64,000 bases of DNA from Bacillus sp. SA1-12 (GCF_000981385.1 NZ_LATZ01000004.1:1-64000), one strand, 5' to 3'; numbered from the stretch's first letter, positions 8,023 to 15,829 are shown. Made by a program: numbers and translations. The notes: generated by a model from the sequence alone, not told the origin.

Positions 8023-9323
8023 TGTTTCTCTCCTTTCAATTCTAGTACCGCATTGACCAATGATTGTTCAGTACCAAAAGCACCTGCTTTAGTAATAGCA
8101 TATAATTCATGCTCTCCAGCTAATTTGCCAAGCGGAATACCCGGCTCCACTTCTTTCAGAAGCACTAAGCCGCTTGCACCAATTTGACGGCAAACGTCCT
8201 TTGCTGTATCTCCGCCAGTTAGCACAAGTCCCGAAACAAATGAATGATTTTTCAAAAACTCACTTGCGATTTCACCTAATCCCTGCGAAATCCGATTGCT
8301 TATCTCTGAAGAAGAAAGACCAAGCCTTTTTCCAGCCCCAGCCGTATTTTTCCGAATTTCAGCTGAGGAGTCCACAAATAAAACAGCATTATATCCTTCT
8401 TGATATGCTGCGACCATCTTTTTTACATAGGATTTCTTAAAGTCCTCCCAGCGATTCTCCTCTTCAAAAACCGTTATCGGGTCCACTTCCACCGCAATCA
8501 TTCCGTCCATCTCTAGTAATCTCGAAATTTGGCCTCTTGTTACACTTGAAAGACTCCCTGAGACCACTAAAATATGTTCATTTTCCCCCATAACCGGCTT
8601 CACTGCAACTGAGTTGATCATCCCTAATTTTTCGGGTAAATATTCTGCCAATCCGGCTGATCCGACCCAAACTACATTTTCAGTGATTGATGAAATACAA
8701 GAAGCAATATTTTCAAGATGCTCATCTAATACTGCATCAAAAACCAACCATTTAACACCTTTTTGCTGCCAATTTGAAAGCTCAGCTCTCCATGATTCGA
8801 TATCTGAACCGAGATCTTCCGTTCTTACGAGACCTACCTTTTGATCGGATTGGCTCTCAAGCAATCGACAAAGAGAAGATTCCTTAACCGGACATTTTGG
8901 ATCTTTAGAAATTTCTGTTTCTGAAAGTGGAATTCCATTTAAATAATGCATTCCATTTTTCGTCGTTCTACCAATCCGGGGAAAGGCAGGAGCAATGATA
9001 CAGAACTCAGGGTCAAATACTGTAGTCACTGCTTCAATTTCAGCACCAAGATTACCTCGCAAAGTGGAATCAATCTTTTTATAAATATGTGTAAATCCAT
9101 TCTCTTTTAAAAAGAAAGAGGCCTTAGAAACAGCCTCATATGCTTCAGTTTTACTTACAGCCCGGCTATCCGTGTCAATAACAATGGCATCTAAATAGCT
9201 TTGCTCGGCAGCCAGCGGATGTAAATCAAATATAACAGATGAACGTAATCCTTTTTTCACCAGCTGTACTCCACTGTCGTTTGCACCTGTTAAATCATCT
9301 GCAATCATTCCGATTTTATTCAT
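8019..9323 (-). CDS. dtnK: Four-carbon acid sugar kinase (DUF1537, DtnK/DenK-like)
   Basis: A kinase of the DUF1537 family, about 434 residues with the start used here. It uses ATP to phosphorylate the 4-hydroxyl of D-threonate or D-erythronate. The N-terminal substrate-binding domain shows IADDLTGANDSG at residues 6-17 and D-S-T-L-R-G-N-L-G-A; the C-terminal nucleotide-binding domain shows VVSGSLSS, and LVLTGGDTAKDVC near the end. The ATG at 9323 follows GGGAG and gives the normal family N-terminus; an upstream in-frame start at 9359 would add 12 residues. It lies 39 bases after the permease stop and overlaps pdxA2. D-threonate versus D-erythronate is undecided. Confidence 0.9.
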   Translation of the reverse strand: MNKIGMIADDLTGANDSGVQLVKKGLRSSVIFDLHPLAAEQSYLDAIVIDTDSRAVSKTEAYEAVSKASFFLKENGFTHIYKKIDSTLRGNLGAEIEAVTTVFDPEFCIIAPAFPRIGRTTKNGMHYLNGIPLSETEISKDPKCPVKESSLCRLLESQSDQKVGLVRTEDLGSDIESWRAELSNWQQKGVKWLVFDAVLDEHLENIASCISSITENVVWVGSAGLAEYLPEKLGMINSVAVKPVMGENEHILVVSGSLSSVTRGQISRLLEMDGMIAVEVDPITVFEEENRWEDFKKSYVKKMVAAYQEGYNAVLFVDSSAEIRKNTAGAGKRLGLSSSEISNRISQGLGEIASEFLKNHSFVSGLVLTGGDTAKDVCRQIGASGLVLLKEVEPGIPLGKLAGEHELYAITKAGAFGTEQSLVNAVLELKGEKQ

Positions 9324-9362
9324 TCCCAGCTCCCTCTCTTCCTTTCTAGCGACAAACATTTA

Positions 9363-10331
9363 TTAAGATTGTGCAGTATTAGCTTTAACGCCGATACGTT
9401 TTGCCCACCAGGCTACCACAATCGGTACTAAAATGGCTGTGACAATAACACAGGAAGCGATAAGAGCTGTTGCTGATGCAACCAGCGGCTCATAAATAGC
9501 GTTTGCTGAAGCAACAGCGGCAGGGACACCTACCGCATTACCAGCAGTGGATGCAGCTGATAATCCGGCAATCCCGTTTCCTTTTCCAACAAGGCGATCA
9601 GCAAGGAACAGCGTTGCACCCGTGATCGTAACAACAGCAACTCCCAATAGAACTCCTAAAATTCCAGCTTTCCAAACATTTTGAAGATTTAAGCCGGCAC
9701 CTAGTGCAAATGCAAAGAATGGAACAAGTACAGGAACTGCTTTACTTAAATAATTACGCATTTCTTTATCAAGGTTACCAAGCAGCATACCAACTATTAA
9801 CGGAATAATGGCTCCAACCAACGTCTGCCATGGGAAGGCAGCAAGACCCGCCACACCCAGAGAAATCATCGTTAGGAATGGGCCAGATTCTAAACTCATG
9901 ATCGAATAAGCACCAACATCTTCCTTTTTACCAAACTGACCCATTAAGGCCATATATAAGCCACCGTTTGTGTCATTCATCGCTGCAACAATCGCTAGCA
10001 CAGAGATACCCGCGAAGAATCCGCTCTCAATCATGCCTTCACCAAGGAATTGAGCTGCAATTACACCAACTAAAGCTGCAGTAGCTACTTTTGTTCCTAA
10101 TAAAGCTCCACCTTTTTTAATGATATATGGAGTAGCTTTGAAATCGATGGTTGATCCCATACAAACATAAAAGACTGCTAAAATCGGTAAGGCTCCAGTC
10201 ATCATAGCTCCGGTAAATGAACCAAAGGTTGTTGCTGTATTAGGAAAAAGTGTATTTATAATCGCTCCAATAATCAACGGAACGATCATCATTCCTCCCG
10301 GGATACGGTCTAATGTTGCTTTGATCTTCAT
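9363..10331 (-). CDS. kdgT: 2-keto-3-deoxygluconate permease (KdgT family)
   Basis: A 322-residue inner-membrane carrier with about ten hydrophobic helices and the KdgT opening [17 protein letters not shown]. Conserved glycine-rich loops include [18 protein letters not shown] in the second half. KdgT members import 2-keto-3-deoxygluconate by proton symport; here the operon partners suggest uptake of a four-carbon sugar acid such as threonate. The ATG at 10331 has GGGAGG seven bases upstream; the in-frame ATG at 10349 lacks a good site. First gene of the kdgT-dtnK-pdxA2 operon, with its own promoter and flanking palindromes. Confidence 0.9.
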   Translation of the reverse strand: MKIKATLDRIPGGMMIVPLIIGAIINTLFPNTATTFGSFTGAMMTGALPILAVFYVCMGSTIDFKATPYIIKKGGALLGTKVATAALVGVIAAQFLGEGMIESGFFAGISVLAIVAAMNDTNGGLYMALMGQFGKKEDVGAYSIMSLESGPFLTMISLGVAGLAAFPWQTLVGAIIPLIVGMLLGNLDKEMRNYLSKAVPVLVPFFAFALGAGLNLQNVWKAGILGVLLGVAVVTITGATLFLADRLVGKGNGIAGLSAASTAGNAVGVPAAVASANAIYEPLVASATALIASCVIVTAILVPIVVAWWAKRIGVKANTAQS

Positions 10332-10357
10332 CTGTAATTCCTCCCTCATGTATGTTG

Positions 10358-10374
10358 TGTTTCATTTTTAAACA
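10358..10374. promoter_or_regulatory. Predicted operator, downstream of the kdgT promoter
   Basis: TGTTTCATTTTTAAACA, one of three copies of the palindrome TGTTTMWTTTTKAAACA in this locus. It is centred about 30 bases inside the predicted kdgT transcript, so binding here would block transcription or allow looping to the upstream copy. Confidence 0.6.
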
Positions 10375-10383
10375 ACAAGTTTT

Positions 10384-10398
10384 TGAAAACCGCTTACA
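10384..10398 (-). promoter_or_regulatory. Imperfect cre-like sequence at kdgT
   Basis: On the minus strand the bases TGTAAGCGGTTTTCA resemble a catabolite-responsive element but are one base too long. They overlap the predicted transcription start of kdgT, a repressing position for CcpA. Confidence 0.3.
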
Positions 10399-10404
10399 AT
10401 TAGG

Positions 10405-10433
10405 ATTATAGGACATGAGTTAATCAAAGACAA
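10405..10433 (-). promoter_or_regulatory. Sigma-A type promoter of the kdgT operon
   Basis: On the minus strand TTGTCT (10428-10433), a 17-base spacer and TATAAT (10405-10410). No -24/-12 sigma-54 motif is visible, although the adjacent regulator belongs to the sigma-54 activator family. Confidence 0.65.
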
Positions 10434-10442
10434 CAACAATAA

Positions 10443-10459
10443 TGTTTAATTTTGAAACA
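10443..10459. promoter_or_regulatory. Predicted operator, upstream of the kdgT promoter
   Basis: TGTTTAATTTTGAAACA, the second copy of the 17-bp palindrome. It is centred about 53 bases before the predicted kdgT start, just upstream of the -35 box, a position suited to activation. Confidence 0.6.
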
Positions 10460-10460
10460 A

Positions 10461-12230
10461 CTACTGAAGCTTTCTCCATAAAGTTGCTCTGCTAATCCCC
10501 AGTCTCTTTGCTGCTTTGGACTGGTTCATCCCTTCTTCCTTTAATACTTTTTCCAATATCTGCCGTTCGATTTGATCCCACGTAGTATTTAAATCAATCT
10601 CTGTCGTTCTGAAACTTGCTTCGTATGTGAAGCTGTATCGTTCCCATACAAGATCCCATTCCTCTTTGCTAATATAATGACCTTTTGCAAGGGCCAGCAG
10701 CTCCCCAATAATATTTTCGAGTTCCTTTAAATTTCCTGGCCAGGCATATTCCATGAGCTGTGCTAGAACTTCTTCTCGCATTCCGACAATGTGTTTTCCG
10801 TATATAGAATTATGTTTTGCTATTAAAACCCTTGTAATTTCCTTAATATCCTCGATTCTTTCACGAAGTGGAGGGATTACAAGCTGATATTCCCCTAACA
10901 AATGAAGGAGTTCTTGGTTAAAGCTTGTATTTTTAAGCAGGTTTTTAAACTGTACTTTAGATGAGCTAATGATTCGTAAATTGGTACCTTTGCGAAGTTC
11001 ATTTGCCAGACGTTCTAAAAACGGCATTGACAGCTTGTCTATATCCTCGATATATATCGTATCGTTTGATGGGATTTGGAGCAGCCCGATATTTGCTCCT
11101 GTTCCAAACAGCTCCTCTGCCAGCTTTGTTTCATTTACGGATTGACAGGAAACTCGGTAGAATCTCCCTCTGTTCCGCTGACTAGCTAAATGAATGGCTT
11201 CTGCAAAGCTGCCTTTCCCTGTTCCGGCCTCACCGGATACCCATATATGTTTATCTGTTTTGGCATATGTTTTTGCCCGCTTAATCGTTTTAGTGATTTG
11301 CTGGCTTGAGCCAATGATTTGAGCAAAGGAGGCAATTTGTACATGCATTTTAACGGTGCTTAATTCTGACATATAAGGATTTTTGTTAGGCTCAAGATAG
11401 ATGAAAATATATTCCCCATTTGGGAAAGAATTTAATTGATAAGATTTATTATGGATAAGTACATGTTCAAACTGTACCCCTTCTTTTTCTAAATCGTTCA
11501 ACTTCAGTAAAAAGTCCAGCTCCGAGGGAAGGACCTCCAACTCTCCAAACCACTGCTTTATTTGATCGTTTTTGTATAAAATCGAACCGCTTTTATCGAA
11601 AGCCAATATTCCAGAAGGACAATTTTGGACAATTCCCTGAAAGAATTGGGCCTCTTGGTTTCCCTTTTTATAAATATCATGAATATGTTCGACTTCAGAT
11701 AGCATGTCTTGAATGGATTCTGTACCTGAAGTAATTAATATGCCATGATGGCCCATTTTTTGAGCGGTATTAACCGTTACCACATCTCCAAGCACAATCT
11801 GAGCCCCTTCTTTAACAGCCCTTTTAAGCGTTTCCTCCACTTCTGATTCATGGTTGACAGAATAGATCGGTATTTCAACATCTAATAAATTCGAAACCGT
11901 CAAAGCACCTTGGCAAATATTTGGGAATCCTATGATTGCCAGCTGGATGTTCGAATCTTTAATTAAAGTTAAAACTCGCAAAATATCATATCCAGATACA
12001 GGTATATCCACTACAGGGATTGAAACATGCTTACGGATGAAAGAAGCTGTTCCTCCACGGCTTACAATAACATCATAATTTTGCTCTTCGGCATTCATAA
12101 CAATCGGCAGTGCTTCTTCCAGGTCTGCAATATCCACATCTATACTAAATCTGCTGTCCTCACCCGCTACTTGTAATAAAAGATCACGAAGTCCCTGATA
12201 AGGAGCAATACATTTTACTTTAATTTTCAT
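10461..12230 (-). CDS. PrpR-like transcriptional regulator with degenerate AAA+ domain
   Basis: A regulator of about 589 residues. Domains in order: PrpR N-terminal sensor (roughly 1-175), a PAS-like segment (about 195-290), an AAA+ core of the sigma-54 activator type (about 315-530), and a Fis-type helix-turn-helix at the end (NQSKAAKRLGISRATLWRKL). Walker A is GEAGTGKG. The GAFTGA loop that contacts sigma-54 is absent: after ELFG the protein reads TGANIGLL. Walker B is altered to IYIEDID. It therefore probably works at a sigma-A promoter. The ATG at 12230 has GGAGG upstream; a more distant ATG at 12284 is unlikely. It lies directly upstream of kdgT on the same strand and likely controls that operon. 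Confidence 0.88.
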   Translation of the reverse strand: MKIKVKCIAPYQGLRDLLLQVAGEDSRFSIDVDIADLEEALPIVMNAEEQNYDVIVSRGGTASFIRKHVSIPVVDIPVSGYDILRVLTLIKDSNIQLAIIGFPNICQGALTVSNLLDVEIPIYSVNHESEVEETLKRAVKEGAQIVLGDVVTVNTAQKMGHHGILITSGTESIQDMLSEVEHIHDIYKKGNQEAQFFQGIVQNCPSGILAFDKSGSILYKNDQIKQWFGELEVLPSELDFLLKLNDLEKEGVQFEHVLIHNKSYQLNSFPNGEYIFIYLEPNKNPYMSELSTVKMHVQIASFAQIIGSSQQITKTIKRAKTYAKTDKHIWVSGEAGTGKGSFAEAIHLASQRNRGRFYRVSCQSVNETKLAEELFGTGANIGLLQIPSNDTIYIEDIDKLSMPFLERLANELRKGTNLRIISSSKVQFKNLLKNTSFNQELLHLLGEYQLVIPPLRERIEDIKEITRVLIAKHNSIYGKHIVGMREEVLAQLMEYAWPGNLKELENIIGELLALAKGHYISKEEWDLVWERYSFTYEASFRTTEIDLNTTWDQIERQILEKVLKEEGMNQSKAAKRLGISRATLWRKLQ

Positions 12231-12247
12231 TACCTTTTCCTCCAAAG

Positions 12248-12264
12248 TGTTTCTTTTTGAAACA
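12248..12264. promoter_or_regulatory. Predicted operator in the regulator leader
   Basis: TGTTTCTTTTTGAAACA, a perfect 6-bp inverted repeat with a 5-base centre, third copy of the locus palindrome. It lies just downstream of the regulator's predicted -10 box and fits negative autoregulation. Confidence 0.6.
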
Positions 12265-12275
12265 ATTATAAAGGG

Positions 12276-12303
12276 ATTATACAATAGTTATTTAAAATAA
12301 CAA
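12276..12303 (-). promoter_or_regulatory. Promoter of the PrpR-like regulator
   Basis: On the minus strand TTGTTA (12298-12303), 16-base spacer, TATAAT (12276-12281), a sigma-A pattern about 45 bases before the start codon. Confidence 0.55.
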
Positions 12304-12350
12304 AGATTGAGTAAATTATTAAAACAAAAAGCGGTGGATTTATTCGACAC

Positions 12351-12379
12351 AAAAAGGATCATGGTCAATGATCCTTTTA
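12351..12379. terminator. Bidirectional hairpin terminator
   Basis: AAAAGGATCAT / ATGATCCTTTT stem with a 5-base loop and A/T tails on both sides. The surrounding 12304-12627 stretch holds no other gene I can support. Confidence 0.65.
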
Positions 12380-12627
12380 AAAAGCATATTTATTAATACA
12401 GTAAAGCAACTATTAAAAATTCTTAAAAGTGAAGTAGGACGCTATTTCCATTTAATGATTCTCTCTATTTAAAATTAATGAGAAAATCCTCATTTTCTGA
12501 TGAAACAAGCTGGCCCGTTTGTTAATTAATATCTCCCTTACTTGCATTATTAGTTCTACTAAGAAAAAATCCATTTTAACTATGTTTGGTCAGTATTTAA
12601 ATAAACCGACTTTATGAGGAGATTATT

Positions 12628-12852
12628 CTATGCAAAATTTACAGTATTCTTTCTCCGTAATTTTGAAGCTGATAAAATATTTGAGCGACTAAATAAACGT
12701 GGTTGTTGTTTTAATAGACAAAAAGCTTTTATATACCCGCCATTAATTTCCTTCACAATGATAGTACGAAGCGTAATTTCTCCGGCATTCGAAATATAGA
12801 TTATTTCAATTGGTAATTTTTCTTCTTTTGAATGTTGAAATAGGCCATTCAT
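12628..12852 (-). CDS. Small WYL-like protein, probably SOS-controlled
   Basis: A 74-residue protein made of a single small beta-rich domain. The segment INGGYIKAFCLLKQQPRLFS resembles the end of a WYL domain (aromatic-hydrophobic strand, Cys, basic loop, Arg-x-Phe). No DNA-binding helix-turn-helix is present. The ATG at 12852 follows AAGGAG at good spacing. The promoter region is shared with a divergent yolD gene and contains two LexA-like boxes. I do not know its function; a link to DNA damage is inferred from context only. Confidence 0.72.
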   Translation of the reverse strand: MNGLFQHSKEEKLPIEIIYISNAGEITLRTIIVKEINGGYIKAFCLLKQQPRLFSRSNILSASKLRRKNTVNFA

Positions 12853-12882
12853 ATTTATCAGCTCCTTAATTCATATTATATG

Positions 12883-12896
12883 CAAACATACGTTCA
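12883..12896. promoter_or_regulatory. LexA (DinR) box, proximal to the WYL-like gene
   Basis: On the minus strand TGAACGTATGTTTG matches the Bacillus SOS box CGAACRNRYGTTYG at all but the first base. It lies 31 bases before the WYL-like start. Confidence 0.6.
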
Positions 12897-12912
12897 TTTT
12901 ATACTGGAAAAT

Positions 12913-12926
12913 CGAACATGTTTTCG
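12913..12926. promoter_or_regulatory. LexA (DinR) box, proximal to yolD
   Basis: CGAACATGTTTTCG matches CGAACRNRYGTTYG with one mismatch. It overlaps a plus-strand promoter region with TATAAT at 12927-12932 and a second TATAAT at 12938-12943. Confidence 0.7.
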
Positions 12927-12965
12927 TATAATAAGGATATAATATTCATTAAGGGAATGGTAAAC

Positions 12966-13295
12966 ATGATTAAAGATCGAGGATCAATTAAGTGGACATC
13001 ATTGACTCTGCCAGAACATGTTAATTTAGTTAGAGAAGATGAGAAGTGTATTTATAAGATAGAAAAACCTATTAATGATGAACATCAGCTAGAAAAGATT
13101 AATCATACGATTTGTGAAGCAATGGAATTAAATAAAGAGCTCGTTTTTACTTATTATGAAAATGGAGATATAAAACTATATATCGGATATATTCACTTTT
13201 TAGATGAAGTAAAGAAAGAAGTTAGAATCTTAGGTTTTCATCAAGAAAAATATATTTTAAAGATCGAGGATATTTTAAGAGTCGATATCAATTAA
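12966..13295 (+). CDS. YolD-like family protein
   Basis: A 109-residue protein opening with the family signature IKDRGSIKWTSLTLPEHV. YolD-like proteins are commonly encoded next to Y-family DNA polymerases (UvrX/YqjW) and belong to the SOS response in Bacillus. Here no polymerase gene follows; the next gene is on the other strand. The ATG at 12966 follows AAGGGA at about nine bases; ATGs at 12918 and 12957 are in frame but poorly placed. Molecular function is not established for the family. Confidence 0.85.
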   Translation: MIKDRGSIKWTSLTLPEHVNLVREDEKCIYKIEKPINDEHQLEKINHTICEAMELNKELVFTYYENGDIKLYIGYIHFLDEVKKEVRILGFHQEKYILKIEDILRVDIN

Positions 13296-13341
13296 TAAGT
13301 AGTGATTATCGCAATGATTTAAATGAATGAAAAGAATAAGA

Positions 13342-13362
13342 GCTTGAATTGGTTCAAGCCCT
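13342..13362 (+). terminator. Possible terminator after yolD
   Basis: GCTTGAA / TTCAAGC hairpin followed by a weak T tract. The rest of 13296-13553 shows nothing else. Confidence 0.4.
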
Positions 13363-13553
13363 TTAAAATATCAATACTCCTTTTGATCATTAACAGATAG
13401 AACTTTTTCAGCTACAATTGAAGGATAACTGCAATAATTATTCATACGAAAATCGAATATTATTTCGAAAATCATAATAGATGTCATCCAAAAACCTTCT
13501 GGCTGTCCAGGCAGTGCTCCTTTACTTGAGTTCAAACATGCTGACATTGTGCA

Positions 13554-14162
13554 TTAATCAAAAGCGTATCTTTCCTCCTTCCATGGATCCCCCTTCATAT
13601 GATATCCGTTCCGCTCCCAAAAACCAGGATGATTATGCTCTGTAAACTGAATCCCGCGGAGCCATTTCGCACTTTTCCAAAAGTAGAGATGCGGGAATAC
13701 GCCTCTTAGCGGAAATCCATGTTCAGGTGTAAGTGGTTCATTGTTAAAGGAATGGGCAAGCAGGCTTGTTTCCTTTAAGAAATCTTCAATGGACAGATTT
13801 GTTGTCCATCCTTCTTCAGCATGTAAAATGACATAATGAGCGTAATCCTTTATGTTTACGTCCTTTATTATGTCCATTGTTCTAACTCCTTGCCAGCTGG
13901 CATCAAGTTTTGACCAGCCTGTCACACAGTGAATATCATTGGAAAGATCGACTTGCGGAAATAATGTCATGATATCGTTGAGTGTATACAGCTTTGGGTG
14001 TTCCACTAAACCATAGATTTGTAAATTCCATTTTGAAATATCCTCATAATAGGGTACATTCCCGGCATGCAAAACAGGCATCTTTGTCGTTACATTTTGA
14101 TTCGGAGGTACTCGATCTGTTGGATGTGTTCTTCTTTTTTTCCCAAAATACATTTTACTCAT
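13554..14162 (-). CDS. yuiH: Sulfite oxidase-like molybdopterin-binding protein YuiH
   Basis: A 202-residue protein with a single molybdopterin-binding oxidoreductase domain. The conserved cysteine that ligands molybdenum appears in DIHCVTGWSK near residue 78, and the cofactor-contacting segment HGFPLRGVFPHLYFWKSAKW lies near 150-170. No signal peptide or dimerisation domain is seen, so it is a short cytoplasmic-type member. The substrate is unknown. The start at 14162 follows AAGGAGGG; an ATG nine bases later is a possible alternative. It is divergent from bioY with a BirA-like site between them. Confidence 0.9.
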   Translation of the reverse strand: MSKMYFGKKRRTHPTDRVPPNQNVTTKMPVLHAGNVPYYEDISKWNLQIYGLVEHPKLYTLNDIMTLFPQVDLSNDIHCVTGWSKLDASWQGVRTMDIIKDVNIKDYAHYVILHAEEGWTTNLSIEDFLKETSLLAHSFNNEPLTPEHGFPLRGVFPHLYFWKSAKWLRGIQFTEHNHPGFWERNGYHMKGDPWKEERYAFD

Positions 14163-14173
14163 ACCCTCCTTTT

Positions 14174-14204
14174 TAGTTAACCTTAATTAAAATTAAGTTG
14201 ACAT
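14174..14204. promoter_or_regulatory. BirA-type biotin operator
   Basis: TAGTTAAC (14174-14181), 15 bases, then GTTGACAT (14197-14204). This resembles the Bacillus BirA operator of two TTGTTAAC/GTTAACAA arms about 15 bases apart; the second arm has mismatches. It overlaps the -35 box of bioY. Confidence 0.7.
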
Positions 14205-14226
14205 ACTTAACGTCCTCGATTATTCT
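14198..14226 (+). promoter_or_regulatory. Promoter of bioY
   Basis: TTGACA at 14198-14203, 17-base spacer, TATTCT at 14221-14226. The -35 box lies inside the right arm of the BirA-like site, so biotin-loaded BirA would occlude it. Confidence 0.65.
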
Positions 14227-14262
14227 TTCTTTAAGAGATCTTAACATGTTAGGGGGATCACG

Positions 14263-14850
14263 ATGAAGAGAAAATTAACTACATATGATATTACATTGGT
14301 TGGTATGTTTGCTGCTTTAATGGCTGTTGGTGCAAATATTACATCCTGGGCGCCATTTCTTCAAATCGCAAACGTTCCTTTATCGATGCAGCCGTTTTTC
14401 TGTATTTTAGCTGGCCTCCTTTTAGGAAGCAGACTTGGCGCATTATCCATGACGATTTATGCGTTAATAGGTATTGCAGGCGCCCCTGTTTTTGCTCAGT
14501 TCAGTGGAGGAATCGGCGTAATTTTTGGCAGTACTGGCGGATTTATTCTTTCCTATATTATTACGGCATATGCTGTTGGAAAAGTAATCGAATTAAGCAA
14601 TGTTAAAAAACAGGCAACGTTTTTTACGGCATCCGTTGTGGGGATTTCCCTTATTTATGTAATCGGCACAACCTATATGTGGCTTGCATTAAATGTTTGG
14701 ATGGGCGCCCCGATGTCTTATGGAGCAGCTTGGGGAGTAATGGCTTGGTTTATCGTTAAGGACGCCGCATTCACCATTTTAGGCGCACTGATCGCACCGA
14801 GAATATATTTCGCTGTAACTCGGGGAGCAAATAGACGAATCGCTGCTTAA
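14263..14850 (+). CDS. bioY: Biotin transporter S component BioY
   Basis: A 195-residue membrane protein with about six hydrophobic helices and BioY signatures: N-V-P-L-S-M-Q-P-F-F near residue 40 and GLLLGSRLGALSM just after it. BioY binds biotin and works alone or with the shared ECF energizing module, which is not encoded here. The ATG at 14263 follows AGGGGGATC. A BirA-like operator overlaps its promoter, so repression by biotin is expected. B. subtilis has a BioY paralog (YuiG) at the same place beside yuiH. Confidence 0.95.
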   Translation: MKRKLTTYDITLVGMFAALMAVGANITSWAPFLQIANVPLSMQPFFCILAGLLLGSRLGALSMTIYALIGIAGAPVFAQFSGGIGVIFGSTGGFILSYIITAYAVGKVIELSNVKKQATFFTASVVGISLIYVIGTTYMWLALNVWMGAPMSYGAAWGVMAWFIVKDAAFTILGALIAPRIYFAVTRGANRRIAA

Positions 14851-14856
14851 CTATAA

Positions 14857-14882
14857 TAAGACAGCCATTTTGGCTGTCTTCT
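14857..14882. terminator. Bidirectional terminator after bioY
   Basis: AAGACAGCCA / TGGCTGTCTT stem, shared by bioY and the convergent gene ending at 14883. Confidence 0.8.
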
Positions 14883-15422
14883 CTATTTTATTTTACCCTT
14901 ATAATCCTCTAAGTACTGCTTTTCTTCCTCGGGAGATAATACTCCTTTCGCTTTTCCAATCGTTCCGCCTTGTAAATTCCAAACTGCATTATGGTCCTTA
15001 TCTGCTTGGGAGAAGTCGTCCTTAGCCCAGCGATTTAGAATGTCTAAAAAGAGATCCTCATTTTCATAGCGTCCATTCTCAATCATATTTAGTAAAAATT
15101 GAATTCGTTCAGCAGTCATTTCATAATGAATCCATTTTTCTTCTGCTTCAACCTTTTGATGTGACATTCCGTGCATATAATGAAGAATCTCATCCTCTGT
15201 AAAGCTTGAGTTCCCATTATCAAAAGGATTTTCTGTTACCGCTTTCGAATTTGAATGTTGTGAAGCTGAAGACTTGTTATCCTCTGTTGGTGTAGCTTGT
15301 GCAGAAGAAGAGACTGCTTTTTGATCAACCCTATCTACTAAGATGATTCCATAGTATCCTAAACAAATGATAAGAACAATTACACATCCAACAATTAGCT
15401 TATGTTCCTTTACCCAGGTCAA
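14883..15422 (-). CDS. Membrane-anchored protein of unknown function
   Basis: About 179 residues. One transmembrane helix near the N-terminus (LIVGCVIVLIICLGYYGIIL), a Ser/Gln/Asn-rich linker of about 45 residues, then a conserved domain with YMHGMSHQKVEAEEKW, FLDILNRWAKDDFSQADKDHN and LQGGTIGKA. I recall this domain from uncharacterised Bacillus proteins (DUF6241-like) but not with certainty. A TTG at 15422, preceded by AGGAGGG, is the best start; the longer frame to 15512 has no ribosome-binding site. The outside-facing domain suggests a surface or sporulation role, but nothing shows it. Confidence 0.78.
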   Translation of the reverse strand: MTWVKEHKLIVGCVIVLIICLGYYGIILVDRVDQKAVSSSAQATPTEDNKSSASQHSNSKAVTENPFDNGNSSFTEDEILHYMHGMSHQKVEAEEKWIHYEMTAERIQFLLNMIENGRYENEDLFLDILNRWAKDDFSQADKDHNAVWNLQGGTIGKAKGVLSPEEEKQYLEDYKGKIK

Positions 15423-15606
15423 CAAACTCCCTCCTAATATAGCAGGATAATTTAATGATACAATGGGGAAAACACTGAGGACAAGAGTAAGGATTGTCGA
15501 AATCCCTCGCATTCATACTTTTTTACTATTTTTCCATTTTAAATGTATAATTGATACTAGCTTTGACCATAAAAATAGTAGAGTCTATGATGAGGGTGTG
15601 AACACA

Positions 15607-15759
15607 ATGAAAGCAATCTTGGTTAAAAAATATTTTTTAGATATAAAAGAAAGAGAACAGCTGGAAAAAGAAGTCTTAGAAAAGAATCCCGACCTGGCAG
15701 AAACAATACTGGAATGGGATGATGAGGAGTTACTGGAGAGAATTAAACATTACCGATAG
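15607..15759 (+). CDS. Small conserved-looking protein, 50 residues
   Basis: A short acidic helical protein (ILEWDDEELLERI near the C-terminus). The ATG at 15607 follows GAGGGTG, so the longer frame from 15463 is not used. A TATAAT at 15546-15551 and a TTGACC/TATGAT pair at 15563-15591 are candidate promoters. It is divergent from the membrane protein gene at 14883 and ends at a strong terminator. Function unknown. Confidence 0.65.
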   Translation: MKAILVKKYFLDIKEREQLEKEVLEKNPDLAETILEWDDEELLERIKHYR

Positions 15760-15763
15760 AATG

Positions 15764-15826
15764 AAAAAGCTGAGGCTGTCTAAAAAGGGTCACCCCCTTA
15801 TTTTAGAGACAGCCTCAGCCTTTTTG
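15764..15826. terminator. Long bidirectional terminator
   Basis: GCTGAGGCTGTCT / AGACAGCCTCAGC arms with A/T tails on both sides; serves the small gene and the convergent antiporter gene. Confidence 0.85.
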
Positions 15827-15829
15827 TTT

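Noticed and set aside
10384-10398. Strong CcpA cre site at kdgT
   Set aside because: The spacing is one base too long for the consensus, so only a weak call is kept.
12614-12799. Plus-strand frame opposite the WYL-like gene
   Set aside because: The minus-strand gene has a ribosome-binding site, promoter region and domain-like sequence; this frame is its shadow.
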